From: Acetivibrio sp. MSJd-27
GTDB lineage: Bacteria > Bacillota > Clostridia > UMGS1840 > HGM11507
DNA: 59,824 nucleotides
Direction of reading: 5' to 3'
Assembly (NCBI RefSeq): GCF_018918095.1
Contig: NZ_JAHLPV010000014.1
Coordinates: 1-59,824, forward strand
Part shown: positions 8,305 through 16,241 of the stretch, piece by piece
Layout of the letters: each line of letters starts with the position of its first letter
Position numbering within the stretch: the first letter of the stretch is position 1
Position numbers and translations under genes: made by a program
The notes under the pieces: model-generated
The model's database searches: none
The model's input: the letters and a program-made list of their open reading frames with translations, nothing else
Told to the model about the DNA's origin: nothing

Positions 8305-9456
8305 ATGGCAAGTTTATCTTTAAAAAATGTTACAAAAAGATATGCCGATGGCGTCGAAGCTGTTAAACAGTTCAACTTAGATATTGCAGATAAAGAGTTT
8401 ATCGTTTTGGTCGGCCCTTCCGGCTGTGGTAAATCCACCACACTGAGAATGATTGCAGGTCTGGAAGAAATCTCTGACGGGCAGGTTATGATTGGCGACA
8501 AAGTGGTCAACGATGTTGCACCGAAGGACAGGGATATTGCGATGGTGTTCCAGAGTTACGCTCTGTATCCGCATATGTCTGTTTTTGAAAATATGGCATT
8601 CTCTCTGAAACTGAGAAAAGTTCCGGATCCGCAGAATCCCAAACGGATGACCAAAATCCCGAAGGAAGAAATTCGGAAAAGAGTAGAAGAAGCAGCTAAA
8701 ATCCTGGATATTGAACATCTTCTCGACAGAAAGCCGAAGGCTTTGTCCGGAGGCCAGAGACAGAGGGTTGCGCTTGGCCGTGCAATCGTTCGTGAACCTC
8801 AGGTGTTCCTGATGGACGAACCGCTGTCCAACTTGGATGCAAAACTGAGGGTTCAGATGAGAACCGAAATTTCCAAATTACATAAAAGACTGAATACCAC
8901 TTTCATCTATGTTACCCATGACCAGACAGAAGCTATGACAATGGGGACCAGAATTGTTGTTATGAAGGACGGCATCATCCAGCAGGTTGATTCTCCTCAA
9001 GTTCTGTATGAAACACCTGCAAACCTGTTTGTTGCAGGATTCATGGGAAGCCCCCAGATGAACTTCATCGATTCCAAGCTGGAGAAAAAAGAGGATGGCT
9101 ATTACGTTGTATTCGCATCTTACTCCATTAAAATTCCGGATGGTAAAGTTGCGGCAGCAAAGAATCTGGATCAGTATGTGGGCAAAGAAGTTGTTCTGGG
9201 TATCCGGCCTGAGAATATCCATGATGAAGAAGCTTTCCTGAACCTGTCACCTGACAGCGTCATTTCCGTGAAGGTTGAAGTAACCGAGTTGATGGGTGCT
9301 GAAACTTATCTGTATTTGGACTTCGAAGGCAAAAAATTCACTGCGAGAGTGAATCCGAGAACACAGGCAAAACACGGCGACGTGATCAAGGTTGCTCTGG
9401 ACTTGAACAAAATTCATCTGTTCGACAAAGAAACCGAAAAAACGATTTTCAATTAA
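8305..9456 (+). CDS. ugpC: Sugar ABC transporter ATPase, MsmX/UgpC type (orphan)
   Basis: A 383-residue ATPase that energises carbohydrate importers from the cytoplasmic side. Walker A is GPSGCGKST (about residue 38), the signature is LSGGQRQRVALGRA (about 143) and Walker B is VFLMDEPLSNLDAK (about 165). The last 130 residues are the TOBE/MalK-type regulatory domain. The ATG at 8305 follows GGAGG at good spacing; two upstream in-frame ATGs lack a site. No permease or solute-binding gene is adjacent. That matches the known habit of MsmX-type ATPases of serving several permease pairs encoded elsewhere. The two solute-binding lipoproteins at 52.9 and 55.5 kb are candidate clients (inference). 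Confidence 0.93.
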   Translation: MASLSLKNVTKRYADGVEAVKQFNLDIADKEFIVLVGPSGCGKSTTLRMIAGLEEISDGQVMIGDKVVNDVAPKDRDIAMVFQSYALYPHMSVFENMAFSLKLRKVPDPQNPKRMTKIPKEEIRKRVEEAAKILDIEHLLDRKPKALSGGQRQRVALGRAIVREPQVFLMDEPLSNLDAKLRVQMRTEISKLHKRLNTTFIYVTHDQTEAMTMGTRIVVMKDGIIQQVDSPQVLYETPANLFVAGFMGSPQMNFIDSKLEKKEDGYYVVFASYSIKIPDGKVAAAKNLDQYVGKEVVLGIRPENIHDEEAFLNLSPDSVISVKVEVTELMGAETYLYLDFEGKKFTARVNPRTQAKHGDVIKVALDLNKIHLFDKETEKTIFN

Positions 9457-9461
9457 TGATA

Positions 9462-9489
9462 AAAAGGCAGGCTAAGGCCTGCCTTTTTG
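9462..9489 (+). terminator. Terminator after the ABC ATPase gene
   Basis: AAAGGCAGGC-TAAG-GCCTGCCTTT, a perfect 10-bp stem with a tetraloop ending in a T run, directly after the stop codon. Confidence 0.92.
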
Positions 9490-9614
9490 TTTGATTTCAT
9501 AGGGCATTAGAAGCTGTAAAGGATGATATTTTCATTGGTTGACGAACGCTTCAGAATCATGTATGATAAGCATTGGAAATGAAATACAAAAAAGATTGTT
9601 TGGAGGATATGAGA

Positions 9615-10913
9615 ATGGCAGAAATCAGAGCATTCCGGGGGCTTAGGTATGATCCCTCAATCGCCGGAGATTTAAAGGAATTGGTTACGCCTCCCTATGA
9701 CATTATTTCACCGGAGGAACAAAAGGGGTATTATGCAAAAAACGAGAATAATGTGATTCGCTTGGAGTATGGTATGGAGCTTGCAGGCGACAGCGAATTG
9801 CAAAATAAATATACCCGTGCGGGACAGCAGCTGAAGGATTTTTTGAATACGGGTGTACTGAAAAGGGATGAAAAAGACTGCCTTTATATCTATGAGCAGA
9901 TTTTTCAACTGAAGAATGGGGAATCCAAATCCTTTAAGGGAATTATTTGTTTGGTGAAGCTGGAGGAATTTGATAAAGGAGTGGTGCTCCCCCATGAGGA
10001 AACACTGTCCAAGGCCAAGTCGGATCGGTTCAATCTGATGTGCGCAACCAACTGCAACTTTTCCCAGATTTATTCCCTTTATCTGGACGAACAGAAAAAG
10101 ATTTATCCGGCTATTGACGCGCTTTCCGACGGCGAGCCGGATATCTGTTTTGCAACGGATGACGGGATACAGCAAAGGCTGTGGATTATTCCTGAAAACA
10201 AAGAGGTCCGCGACATCATTTCCCTCTTTCGCGCTGAAAAGCTTTATATAGCGGACGGACATCACCGTTATGAGACAGCGTTGAACTACCGCAATAAGCT
10301 GCGGGAGGAAAAAGGGACATATGCCGAGAATGCTCTGTTTAACTATGTAATGATGTTTCTGGTCAATATGGACAATGAGGGGTTGTTGGTTTTTCCTACC
10401 CATAGAATGCTGAGGGATTTATCTGATTTTTCAGAGGAACATTTTCTGAAAGAAGTGGAACATGATTTTTCTGTTGAAAAGTGCGGAAAACCGATGCAGA
10501 TGGAACAGGAACTTTCCAAGCGGGAAGGAAAAAACTTCGGATTCTATACCGGAAAGGATTATTATTACATTCTGACCTTAAAAAATAAAACGTTGATGGA
10601 TGACCTGATTCCGGAAAAATCGGAGCCCTACCGCAATCTGGACGTATCCATTCTTCATTCGGGCATTTTGGAACGGTTTATGGGGATCGACAAGGAAAAC
10701 ATGGCGAACCAGAAAAACCTGAGCTATACCCGTGATTTCAGTGAGGCGATTGACAGAGTGAAAGACGGTACGGTCCAGTGCAGTTTTATTCTCAATGCAA
10801 CCCGGATCAATGAAATTAAGGATGTCACGTTATATAAAGAGAAGATGCCCCAGAAATCGACTTATTTCTGGCCGAAGCTGGTAACCGGAATTGTGATGAA
10901 TCAGTTTGAGTAG
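9615..10913 (+). CDS. DUF1015 family protein
   Basis: A 432-residue cytoplasmic protein of the DUF1015 family, whose biochemical role is not established to my knowledge. Family hallmarks visible are the N-terminal FRGLRYDP and TPPYDIIS motifs, LPHEETLSKAKSDR near residue 135, and the conserved DGHHRYETALNY near 215. The histidines and Arg/Tyr there suggest an active or nucleotide-binding site. The ATG at 9615 follows TTTGGAGG; an upstream in-frame ATG at 9573 has no ribosome binding site. It ends 9 bp before the aldo/keto reductase gene, so the two are almost certainly co-transcribed. Confidence 0.88.
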   Translation: MAEIRAFRGLRYDPSIAGDLKELVTPPYDIISPEEQKGYYAKNENNVIRLEYGMELAGDSELQNKYTRAGQQLKDFLNTGVLKRDEKDCLYIYEQIFQLKNGESKSFKGIICLVKLEEFDKGVVLPHEETLSKAKSDRFNLMCATNCNFSQIYSLYLDEQKKIYPAIDALSDGEPDICFATDDGIQQRLWIIPENKEVRDIISLFRAEKLYIADGHHRYETALNYRNKLREEKGTYAENALFNYVMMFLVNMDNEGLLVFPTHRMLRDLSDFSEEHFLKEVEHDFSVEKCGKPMQMEQELSKREGKNFGFYTGKDYYYILTLKNKTLMDDLIPEKSEPYRNLDVSILHSGILERFMGIDKENMANQKNLSYTRDFSEAIDRVKDGTVQCSFILNATRINEIKDVTLYKEKMPQKSTYFWPKLVTGIVMNQFE

Positions 10914-10922
10914 GGAGGAAAA

Positions 10923-11840
10923 ATGATGACGGAGCTCGGAAAAACAGGATTGCAGGTTCCCCGGATTGCTGTAGGGTGTATGCGGATGTGCAACCTGGAG
11001 GAAAAGCGTGCCGCTGAACTGATACATACCGCCCTGGATTGCGGCATGAATTTTTTTGACCATGCGGATATTTACGGGGGAGGAAAATCGGAGGAGATCT
11101 TTTCCCGCGCAATCGGGATGAATGCACAAGTCCGCGAAAAAATTATTTTGCAGTCGAAATGCGGTATCCGCAAGGGTTTTTATGATTTTTCCAAGTCGCA
11201 TATCGTGAATTCCGTGGACGGAATTTTAAAGCGCCTGCAAACCGATTATCTGGATGTTTTGCTGCTTCACCGACCGGATGCTCTGGCAGATCCGGAGGAG
11301 GTGGCGGAGGCGTTTGACGAATTGTATCGGTCGGGGAAAGTACGGAATTTCGGTGTGTCCAACGAGAAGCCCATGCAGATAGAATTGCTTTCCAAATATT
11401 TGAATCGGCCTGTCTGCGTGAATCAATTGCAGCTGAGCATCCCCAATGCATCTATGATCACAAACGGGCTCAATGTGAATATGGAGAATGATTCGGCGGT
11501 GGAGCGGGACGGAAGCGTCTTGGATTACTGCCGCTTGAAGGACATCACGATTCAGCCCTGGTCCCCCTTTCAGTATGGTTTTATGGAAGGAGTATTCCTG
11601 AATAACCGGGAAAAATTCAATGTTTTAAACCAGACTATCGATCGCATGGCGGAGGAGAAATCCGCATCGCCGGAAGCAATTGTAATCGCCTGGATTCTGC
11701 GGCATCCCGCCCGTATGCAGCCGGTTGTCGGGACGATGAACCCTGCACGGCTAAAGGGGATTGCCAAAGCGCTGAAAATTGCTTTGACAAGGGAAGAGTG
11801 GTATGAGATATACCGCTCTGCCGGAAATGTATTGCCGTAA
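10923..11840 (+). CDS. Aldo/keto reductase
   Basis: A 305-residue NAD(P)H-dependent oxidoreductase with the TIM-barrel aldo/keto reductase fold. The catalytic tetrad is readable: Asp in FFDHADIYGG, Tyr in the same segment, Lys in LQSKCGI, and His in LLLHRPD. The pyridine-nucleotide-binding C-terminal loop (PVVGTMNPARLKGI) resembles the YdhF/YghZ-like group of oxidoreductases. GGAGG precedes two adjacent ATG codons. The substrate cannot be predicted. It follows the DUF1015 gene by 9 bp and ends before a repeat-bearing intergenic region at 11.88 kb. Confidence 0.9.
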   Translation: MMTELGKTGLQVPRIAVGCMRMCNLEEKRAAELIHTALDCGMNFFDHADIYGGGKSEEIFSRAIGMNAQVREKIILQSKCGIRKGFYDFSKSHIVNSVDGILKRLQTDYLDVLLLHRPDALADPEEVAEAFDELYRSGKVRNFGVSNEKPMQIELLSKYLNRPVCVNQLQLSIPNASMITNGLNVNMENDSAVERDGSVLDYCRLKDITIQPWSPFQYGFMEGVFLNNREKFNVLNQTIDRMAEEKSASPEAIVIAWILRHPARMQPVVGTMNPARLKGIAKALKIALTREEWYEIYRSAGNVLP

Positions 11841-11878
11841 AAAGGACAATGTTTCAGTCGGGCTGTTGTTTCGTAAAA

Positions 11879-12000
11879 ATAACTGCGGGCAAGATGTTCC
11901 CGCCTCTTTCGACGGCGGGTTCTATATCCGCACGAAGCGGCAGCGCCATTGTCCTCGGTGAATGACGGGACAAGACTTTATTGAACGAAAAGCAAGATGC
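11879..12000. repeat. Hairpin-rich dispersed repeat, family R1, copy A
   Basis: Shares blocks with 49090-49240: TAACTGCGGGCAAGATGT, CCCGCCTC, GGCGGGTTC(T/C)ATATCCGC, TGAATGACGGGACAAG and TTATTGAA. Two mutually exclusive hairpins can form, GCGGG/CCCGC or CCCGCC/GGCGGG, and the loop of the second differs between copies while its stem is kept. The copy lies between two convergent genes. It has no coding potential. It may be a palindromic intergenic element or a transcribed structured RNA. Confidence 0.7.
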
Positions 12001-12081
12001 TGCCTGCTCAATCGCTGCATAACGGGGCAATAACCCTATGGAACCTGCGAAGCAATTTTATGTTTTCAGAGCGGAAAATCT

Positions 12082-12849
12082 TTACAGAACATCGTCCAGA
12101 GCAGGGGTCTGAACCTCTTTCCATTCCTTAAACTTCCGATATTCTCTGGGGGAAAAACCTACACGGGCTTTAAACAGCTTGGAAAATTGGGAGAGGGAGG
12201 AAAAACCACAGTTCTGTGCAATCTGAGCGATATGCAAAGAGGTATTCATCAAATACATTCTTGCACACATAAGACGCTTCTCCAAGATATACTCCGCAGG
12301 GGGGAGTCCGGTTTGCTCTTTAAATATGTGGCGGAAACGGTGATAGGAATAGCCGGTTCTGCTGGCTAAAGCTTGGAGACTTACCGTTTTATTAAAATGT
12401 ATGTTAATATATGTGATTGCCGTTTGAATCGGATTATCTTTATCTGCCTGTTGTCTGCGAAGACATCTCAGAACAATCTGCTCGCACAGGATATTAAGGT
12501 ATCTGCCGTAGAATGGCGATTGCTTCGTGAATTCCCGCTCCATCTTAACCATAATATAATGAATACTTTTGTCGGGATCCGAAAATAAACCCTTTTCTAA
12601 AACAACGGACGGATCTGGGATGTGAAATCCGGCAAAAACCAGTTCGGAATCCGCAAGACGTTTTTCTTCATGCCTTGTATAGGGCGGAATTAGGGCATAG
12701 GTACCCGGATGGTACCGGAATTCATAGCCGTCAATAACGGTATAGCCGGTACCCTTTATGTAATAAACAATTTCATAGCAGTCGTGGAAAGCCGGCTGTG
12801 TATCCGTATACTGGGGTCTCTCCACATGGGACAAGAAGGAAAATTCCAT
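12082..12849 (-). CDS. AraC family transcriptional regulator with cupin-like sensor domain
   Basis: A 255-residue regulator. Residues 1-130 form an AraC-type beta-barrel sensor (HDCYEIVYYIKGTG, YHPGTYALIPPYTRHE), a fold that usually binds sugars or related ligands. Residues about 150-250 hold the double helix-turn-helix: first helix pair near LQALASRTGYSYHRFRHIFK and the second ending in GFSSLSQFSKLFKARVG. The ATG at 12849 has AGGAG at ideal spacing; the longer reading upstream lacks a site. The gene diverges from the thiamin operon promoter (-35 at 12905), but there is no reason to think it controls that operon. The target is unknown. Confidence 0.9.
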   Translation of the reverse strand: MEFSFLSHVERPQYTDTQPAFHDCYEIVYYIKGTGYTVIDGYEFRYHPGTYALIPPYTRHEEKRLADSELVFAGFHIPDPSVVLEKGLFSDPDKSIHYIMVKMEREFTKQSPFYGRYLNILCEQIVLRCLRRQQADKDNPIQTAITYINIHFNKTVSLQALASRTGYSYHRFRHIFKEQTGLPPAEYILEKRLMCARMYLMNTSLHIAQIAQNCGFSSLSQFSKLFKARVGFSPREYRKFKEWKEVQTPALDDVL

Positions 12850-12904
12850 AGTATCAGCTCCTTCCACAAGTGTATCATGATTCCGGCTTGCCTGCAATCC
12901 TTAT

Positions 12905-12933
12905 TTGACAAAATGCGCGATTTGTATTATGAT
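12905..12933 (+). promoter_or_regulatory. Sigma-A promoter of the thiamin operon
   Basis: Consensus TTGACA (12905-12910), a 17-nt spacer, TATGAT (12928-12933). It lies about 30 bp before the TPP riboswitch. Confidence 0.88.
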
Positions 12934-12961
12934 AAAAGAAACAATTGAATGATTGGATTTC

Positions 12962-13046
12962 TAGGGGGACATTTCGATGTTGAGAAGGTTAAAACCTGAC
13001 CCTTTGAACCTGAAGTAGTTAACACTGCCGGAGGAAAGAAAGCCGT
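12962..13046 (+). ncRNA. TPP (THI-box) riboswitch
   Basis: Contains the THI-box core: a GGGGGAC opening, TTGAGA, the highly conserved GACCCTTTGAACCTGA, then AGTTAACACTGCCGGAGGAA. These match the thiamin-pyrophosphate aptamer order (P1, P2-P3 arm, P4-P5 arm). It sits between a strong promoter and an intrinsic terminator ahead of thiD and thiC. It is therefore expected to stop transcription when TPP is abundant. Confidence 0.95.
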
Positions 13047-13054
13047 TTGAAAGA

Positions 13055-13087
13055 ACACAGCTTATCTTTAAGGTAGGCTGTTTTTTG
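13055..13087 (+). terminator. Riboswitch-controlled terminator in the thi leader
   Basis: ACAGCTTATC pairs with GGTAGGCTGT (with G-U pairs), and TTTTTTG follows. It is placed directly after the TPP aptamer, as expected for the expression platform. Confidence 0.82.
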
Positions 13088-13119
13088 TTGCAAATATAGG
13101 ATGGAAAAGAGGACAGGCT

Positions 13120-13932
13120 ATGAAAAGATGTTTGACCATTGCAGGCTCCGATTCCAGTGGAGGGGCAGGCATCCAAGCAGATTTAAAGACTTTTTCTGCA
13201 CTGGGAACATTCGGCATGAGCGTTGTCACATCTGTCACAGCACAGAATACGCTGGGGGTTCAGAGTGTTTATGATCTGCCCCCCGATGTGGTCGCGGCGC
13301 AGATGGATGCCGTTTTTTCGGATATTGCCGTGGATGCGGTGAAAATAGGTATGGTGTCCGCAGAGGATACAATCGGCGTAATCGCGGAGAAAATGCGGTA
13401 TTATAGACCGGAATACCTGATTATTGATCCCGTCATGGTGTCTAAAAACGGCTGTCCGCTGTTAAAATCGTCCGCTGTGAAAGCATTGAAGGAGCAGTTG
13501 TTGCCGCTTGCCTGGATTCTGACGCCCAATCTGGAAGAAGCACAGGTTCTTGTGGACAGGGAACTTCGCTCCGCGGAGGAAGTGCGCAAAGCAGCGGCTG
13601 AAATTTGTGCGATGGGTGCGCGCAGCGTCTTAATAAAAGGGGGGCATCTGGAGGGCGAGCCGATAGATACCTTCTTTGACGGCGAAAAATGGACGGTATT
13701 TCACGGAACGAGGCTGAAGAATAAAAATACCCATGGAACCGGCTGCACCTTGTCATCCGCAATCGCAGCCTATCTGGCAAGAGGCCTTGACTGTGAAGAG
13801 AGTATACGGCAGGCCAAAGGATATGTGGCAACCGGAATATTGCACGGCATTGAACTGGGACATGGAATCGGACCGACACATCATTTCTATGATCTGTATC
13901 GAAAAGCAGGGCTGTTGGAGGAGGACGCATGA
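13120..13932 (+). CDS. thiD: Hydroxymethylpyrimidine/phosphomethylpyrimidine kinase
   Basis: A 270-residue ribokinase-like enzyme that phosphorylates HMP and then HMP-P to HMP-PP for thiamin synthesis. The N-terminal [18 protein letters not shown] substrate motif is complete. The KIGMVSA block and the C-terminal anion-hole motif [15 protein letters not shown] (with the catalytic Asp region) are intact. Its length equals typical bacterial ThiD with no fused ThiE domain. AGAGGACAGG precedes the ATG. It is the first gene after the TPP riboswitch, and its end overlaps the next gene's start by 4 nt (ATGA), showing coupled translation. Confidence 0.96.
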   Translation: MKRCLTIAGSDSSGGAGIQADLKTFSALGTFGMSVVTSVTAQNTLGVQSVYDLPPDVVAAQMDAVFSDIAVDAVKIGMVSAEDTIGVIAEKMRYYRPEYLIIDPVMVSKNGCPLLKSSAVKALKEQLLPLAWILTPNLEEAQVLVDRELRSAEEVRKAAAEICAMGARSVLIKGGHLEGEPIDTFFDGEKWTVFHGTRLKNKNTHGTGCTLSSAIAAYLARGLDCEESIRQAKGYVATGILHGIELGHGIGPTHHFYDLYRKAGLLEEDA

Positions 13933-14567
13933 ACTTTCAGGGTGCGATTTTTGATATGGACGGAACACTGGTGGATTCTATGTGGATCTGGGAGGGCTTA
14001 GCACAGCGTTTTTTGGAAAAAAAGAATGTCACTCCGCCCCCCGGATTGAACAACCAATTCAAAAATATGACCTTCGAGAGCTCCTCTGCTTATCTGGCAC
14101 ATCATTTTGCTCTGGAAATGACACCGGAAGAAATCCGCCGGGAATGGATGGGCATGGTATACCACTATTACGGCAATGAGTTGTTTCTAAAGCAGGGGGC
14201 TTTCGAATATTTACAGCGTCTCCATCAGTGTGGGGTGAAGCTGGCGCTTCTTACCTCGAATTTCCGAGAAAATTGTGAGGCATTTTTAAGACGGAATGGT
14301 ATTTTTGAACTGTTTGACCGTATCCTCACCTCAGACGAGGCGGGTAACGGGAAAGAAAAGCCAGAAATTTATTTGGAAATGGCTCGGAAACTAAATGTTG
14401 CGCCGGAACACTGCATGGTATTCGAAGATATCCTGATTGCTGTGCAAAGCGCAAAAAAAGCCGGAATGATGGTGACGGCAGTTGAGGACGATGCATCATT
14501 GCCGGAACGGGATGAAATAAAAAAGACAGCAGATCGATATATTGTAAGCTTTCAGGAACTGCTGTAA
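13929..14567 (+). CDS. HAD-superfamily phosphatase in the thiamin operon
   Basis: A 212-residue HAD subfamily IA hydrolase of the beta-phosphoglucomutase/phosphatase type. Motif I is [10 protein letters not shown] with the nucleophilic Asp, motif II is LLTSNF, motif III is the Lys in NGKEKPEIY, and motif IV is [11 protein letters not shown] helical cap is inserted between motifs I and II. Its placement, translationally coupled to thiD and followed by thiC, suggests it dephosphorylates a thiamin intermediate (HMP-P or thiamin phosphate), but that is inferred from context only. Generic sugar-phosphate phosphatase activity remains possible. Confidence 0.88.
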   Translation: MNFQGAIFDMDGTLVDSMWIWEGLAQRFLEKKNVTPPPGLNNQFKNMTFESSSAYLAHHFALEMTPEEIRREWMGMVYHYYGNELFLKQGAFEYLQRLHQCGVKLALLTSNFRENCEAFLRRNGIFELFDRILTSDEAGNGKEKPEIYLEMARKLNVAPEHCMVFEDILIAVQSAKKAGMMVTAVEDDASLPERDEIKKTADRYIVSFQELL

Positions 14568-14619
14568 TACCAAAATAAAAGAAAGGACCGCCAGGCAGGC
14601 GGTAAAACAGGTGAGAAAA

Positions 14620-15921
14620 ATGGAATATACAACACAGATGGATGCTGCAAAAAAATGCATTGTCACACAAGAGATGGAAACCGTGGCGCGGAAAGAGGGT
14701 AAGACTGCCGATGAGATTTGCAATCTGGTCGCGAAAGGCTGGGTGGCTATCCCGGCAAACAGAAATCACAAAAGCCTTTCCCCTGAAGGAATCGGGCATG
14801 GCCTGCGGACAAAAATAAATGTCAATTTGGGGATATCCAGAGACTGCAATGATGTAGAGATGGAAATGAACAAGGTGAAAAAAGCGATAGAGCTGAAGGC
14901 GGAAGCAATTATGGATTTAAGCTCCTACGGAAAAACCTATGACTTCCGGCAAAAGCTTTTGGATTATTCCCCCGCTATGATAGGAACCGTGCCAATGTAC
15001 GATGCCGTAGGCTTTCTGGAAAAGGAACTATGTGAAATAAAGGCAAAAGAATTTTTGGATGTTGTTAGGTGCCATGCGGAGCAGGGCGTGGATTTTATGA
15101 CAATCCATGCCGGAATCAACCGGGAGACGGCGGCGCATTTTAAAAAGAATCCCAGGATGACAAACATTGTATCAAGGGGAGGTTCTCTGCTGTTTGCCTG
15201 GATGGAGATGACAGGGAACGAGAATCCTTTTTACGAATATTATGACGAGGTGTTGGACATTCTTGCACAGTATGACGTGACGATCAGCCTGGGGGATGCC
15301 TGCCGTCCCGGCTGTATTGACGATGCGACCGATCCGGTGCAGATTTCCGAGCTTTTGGTTTTGGGAGAACTGACCAAGCGGGCGTGGGAAAAAAATGTGC
15401 AGGTCATGGTCGAAGGACCGGGTCATATGAAAATGGATGAAATTCAGGCAAATATGATGCTGGAGAAGAAGCTTTGCCATAATGCTCCCTTCTATGTATT
15501 GGGACCCTTAGTGACGGATATCGCGCCAGGTTACGATCATATAACCAGTGCAATCGGCGGGGCGATCGCCGCGGCAAGCGGAGCAGATTTCCTATGCTAT
15601 GTGACTCCGGCGGAGCATCTGCGGCTTCCGGATTTGGAGGACATGAAAGAGGGGATTATCGCCTCCCGTATCGCAGCGCATGCCGGTGATTTGGTGAAGG
15701 GAGTCAAGGGAGCCAAAGACTGGGATGACAAAATGGCAAAGGCGAGAAGAGAGATCAACTGGGAAGAGATGTTTCGGCTCTCCATTGACGAGGAGAAGGC
15801 CAGAGACTACCGCGCAAGCTCACAGCCGGAGGTGGAGGACACCTGTACCATGTGTGGAAAAATGTGTGCTGTTCGCAACATGAACAAAATTCTGAAAGGC
15901 GAAGATATCAATCTGATATGA
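14620..15921 (+). CDS. thiC: Phosphomethylpyrimidine synthase ThiC
   Basis: A 433-residue radical-SAM-type enzyme converting aminoimidazole ribotide to HMP-P. Conserved ThiC segments include [40 protein letters not shown] and [15 protein letters not shown]. The C-terminal cluster motif reads CTMCGKMC, i.e. C-X2-C-X3-C, whereas the proteobacterial enzyme is C-X2-C-X4-C; the core radical-SAM cysteines are present. The protein is the short anaerobe form without the roughly 150-residue N-terminal extension. I took the ATG at 14620 because AGGTG lies 7-8 nt upstream; a GTG at 14611 is the alternative. A BzaF-type benzimidazole synthase is less likely because of the TPP riboswitch and thiD. Confidence 0.95.
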   Translation: MEYTTQMDAAKKCIVTQEMETVARKEGKTADEICNLVAKGWVAIPANRNHKSLSPEGIGHGLRTKINVNLGISRDCNDVEMEMNKVKKAIELKAEAIMDLSSYGKTYDFRQKLLDYSPAMIGTVPMYDAVGFLEKELCEIKAKEFLDVVRCHAEQGVDFMTIHAGINRETAAHFKKNPRMTNIVSRGGSLLFAWMEMTGNENPFYEYYDEVLDILAQYDVTISLGDACRPGCIDDATDPVQISELLVLGELTKRAWEKNVQVMVEGPGHMKMDEIQANMMLEKKLCHNAPFYVLGPLVTDIAPGYDHITSAIGGAIAAASGADFLCYVTPAEHLRLPDLEDMKEGIIASRIAAHAGDLVKGVKGAKDWDDKMAKARREINWEEMFRLSIDEEKARDYRASSQPEVEDTCTMCGKMCAVRNMNKILKGEDINLI

Positions 15922-16021
15922 TCTTGTTAATATGTTTTCCGCTTTTGTATGAGATCCAAATATGGATTATGAAGCAAACGGCGCACAAATATCTCCTGTT
16001 TCGCAAGGTTAAATCGCTTGT

Positions 16022-16048
16022 ATCATGACACAGGATTTTATCCTGTCA
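16022..16048 (+). terminator. Stem-loop after thiC
   Basis: ATGACACAGGAT pairs with ATCCTGTCAT, with a CA bulge, about 100 bp after thiC. It has no T run, so it may be a processing or pause hairpin rather than a terminator. The true terminator is probably the next hairpin at 16082. Confidence 0.45.
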
Positions 16049-16081
16049 TAAATGGTATAAAAATGAGAATATAGTATATAT

Positions 16082-16118
16082 AAACGGGAAAAAGATACCT
16101 TTCTTTTCCCGTTTTTTC
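16082..16118 (+). terminator. Rho-independent terminator of the thiamin operon
   Basis: AACGGGAAAA and TTTTCCCGTT form a 10-bp stem with an 11-nt loop followed by TTTTTTC. The region from 15922 to 16241 holds no gene, only this hairpin and the one before it. Confidence 0.85.
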
Positions 16119-16241
16119 TGTATAAAATAGAATTCAGGGATCCTGTATTTCTTTTGCAGACAGCGGTTCCAGTTTGTTTTTCCAAAGTTCTTTCGCTGTC
16201 TGAAGAAAGAGGGATCACACAGAAACAAGGAGGTAAGGAAT

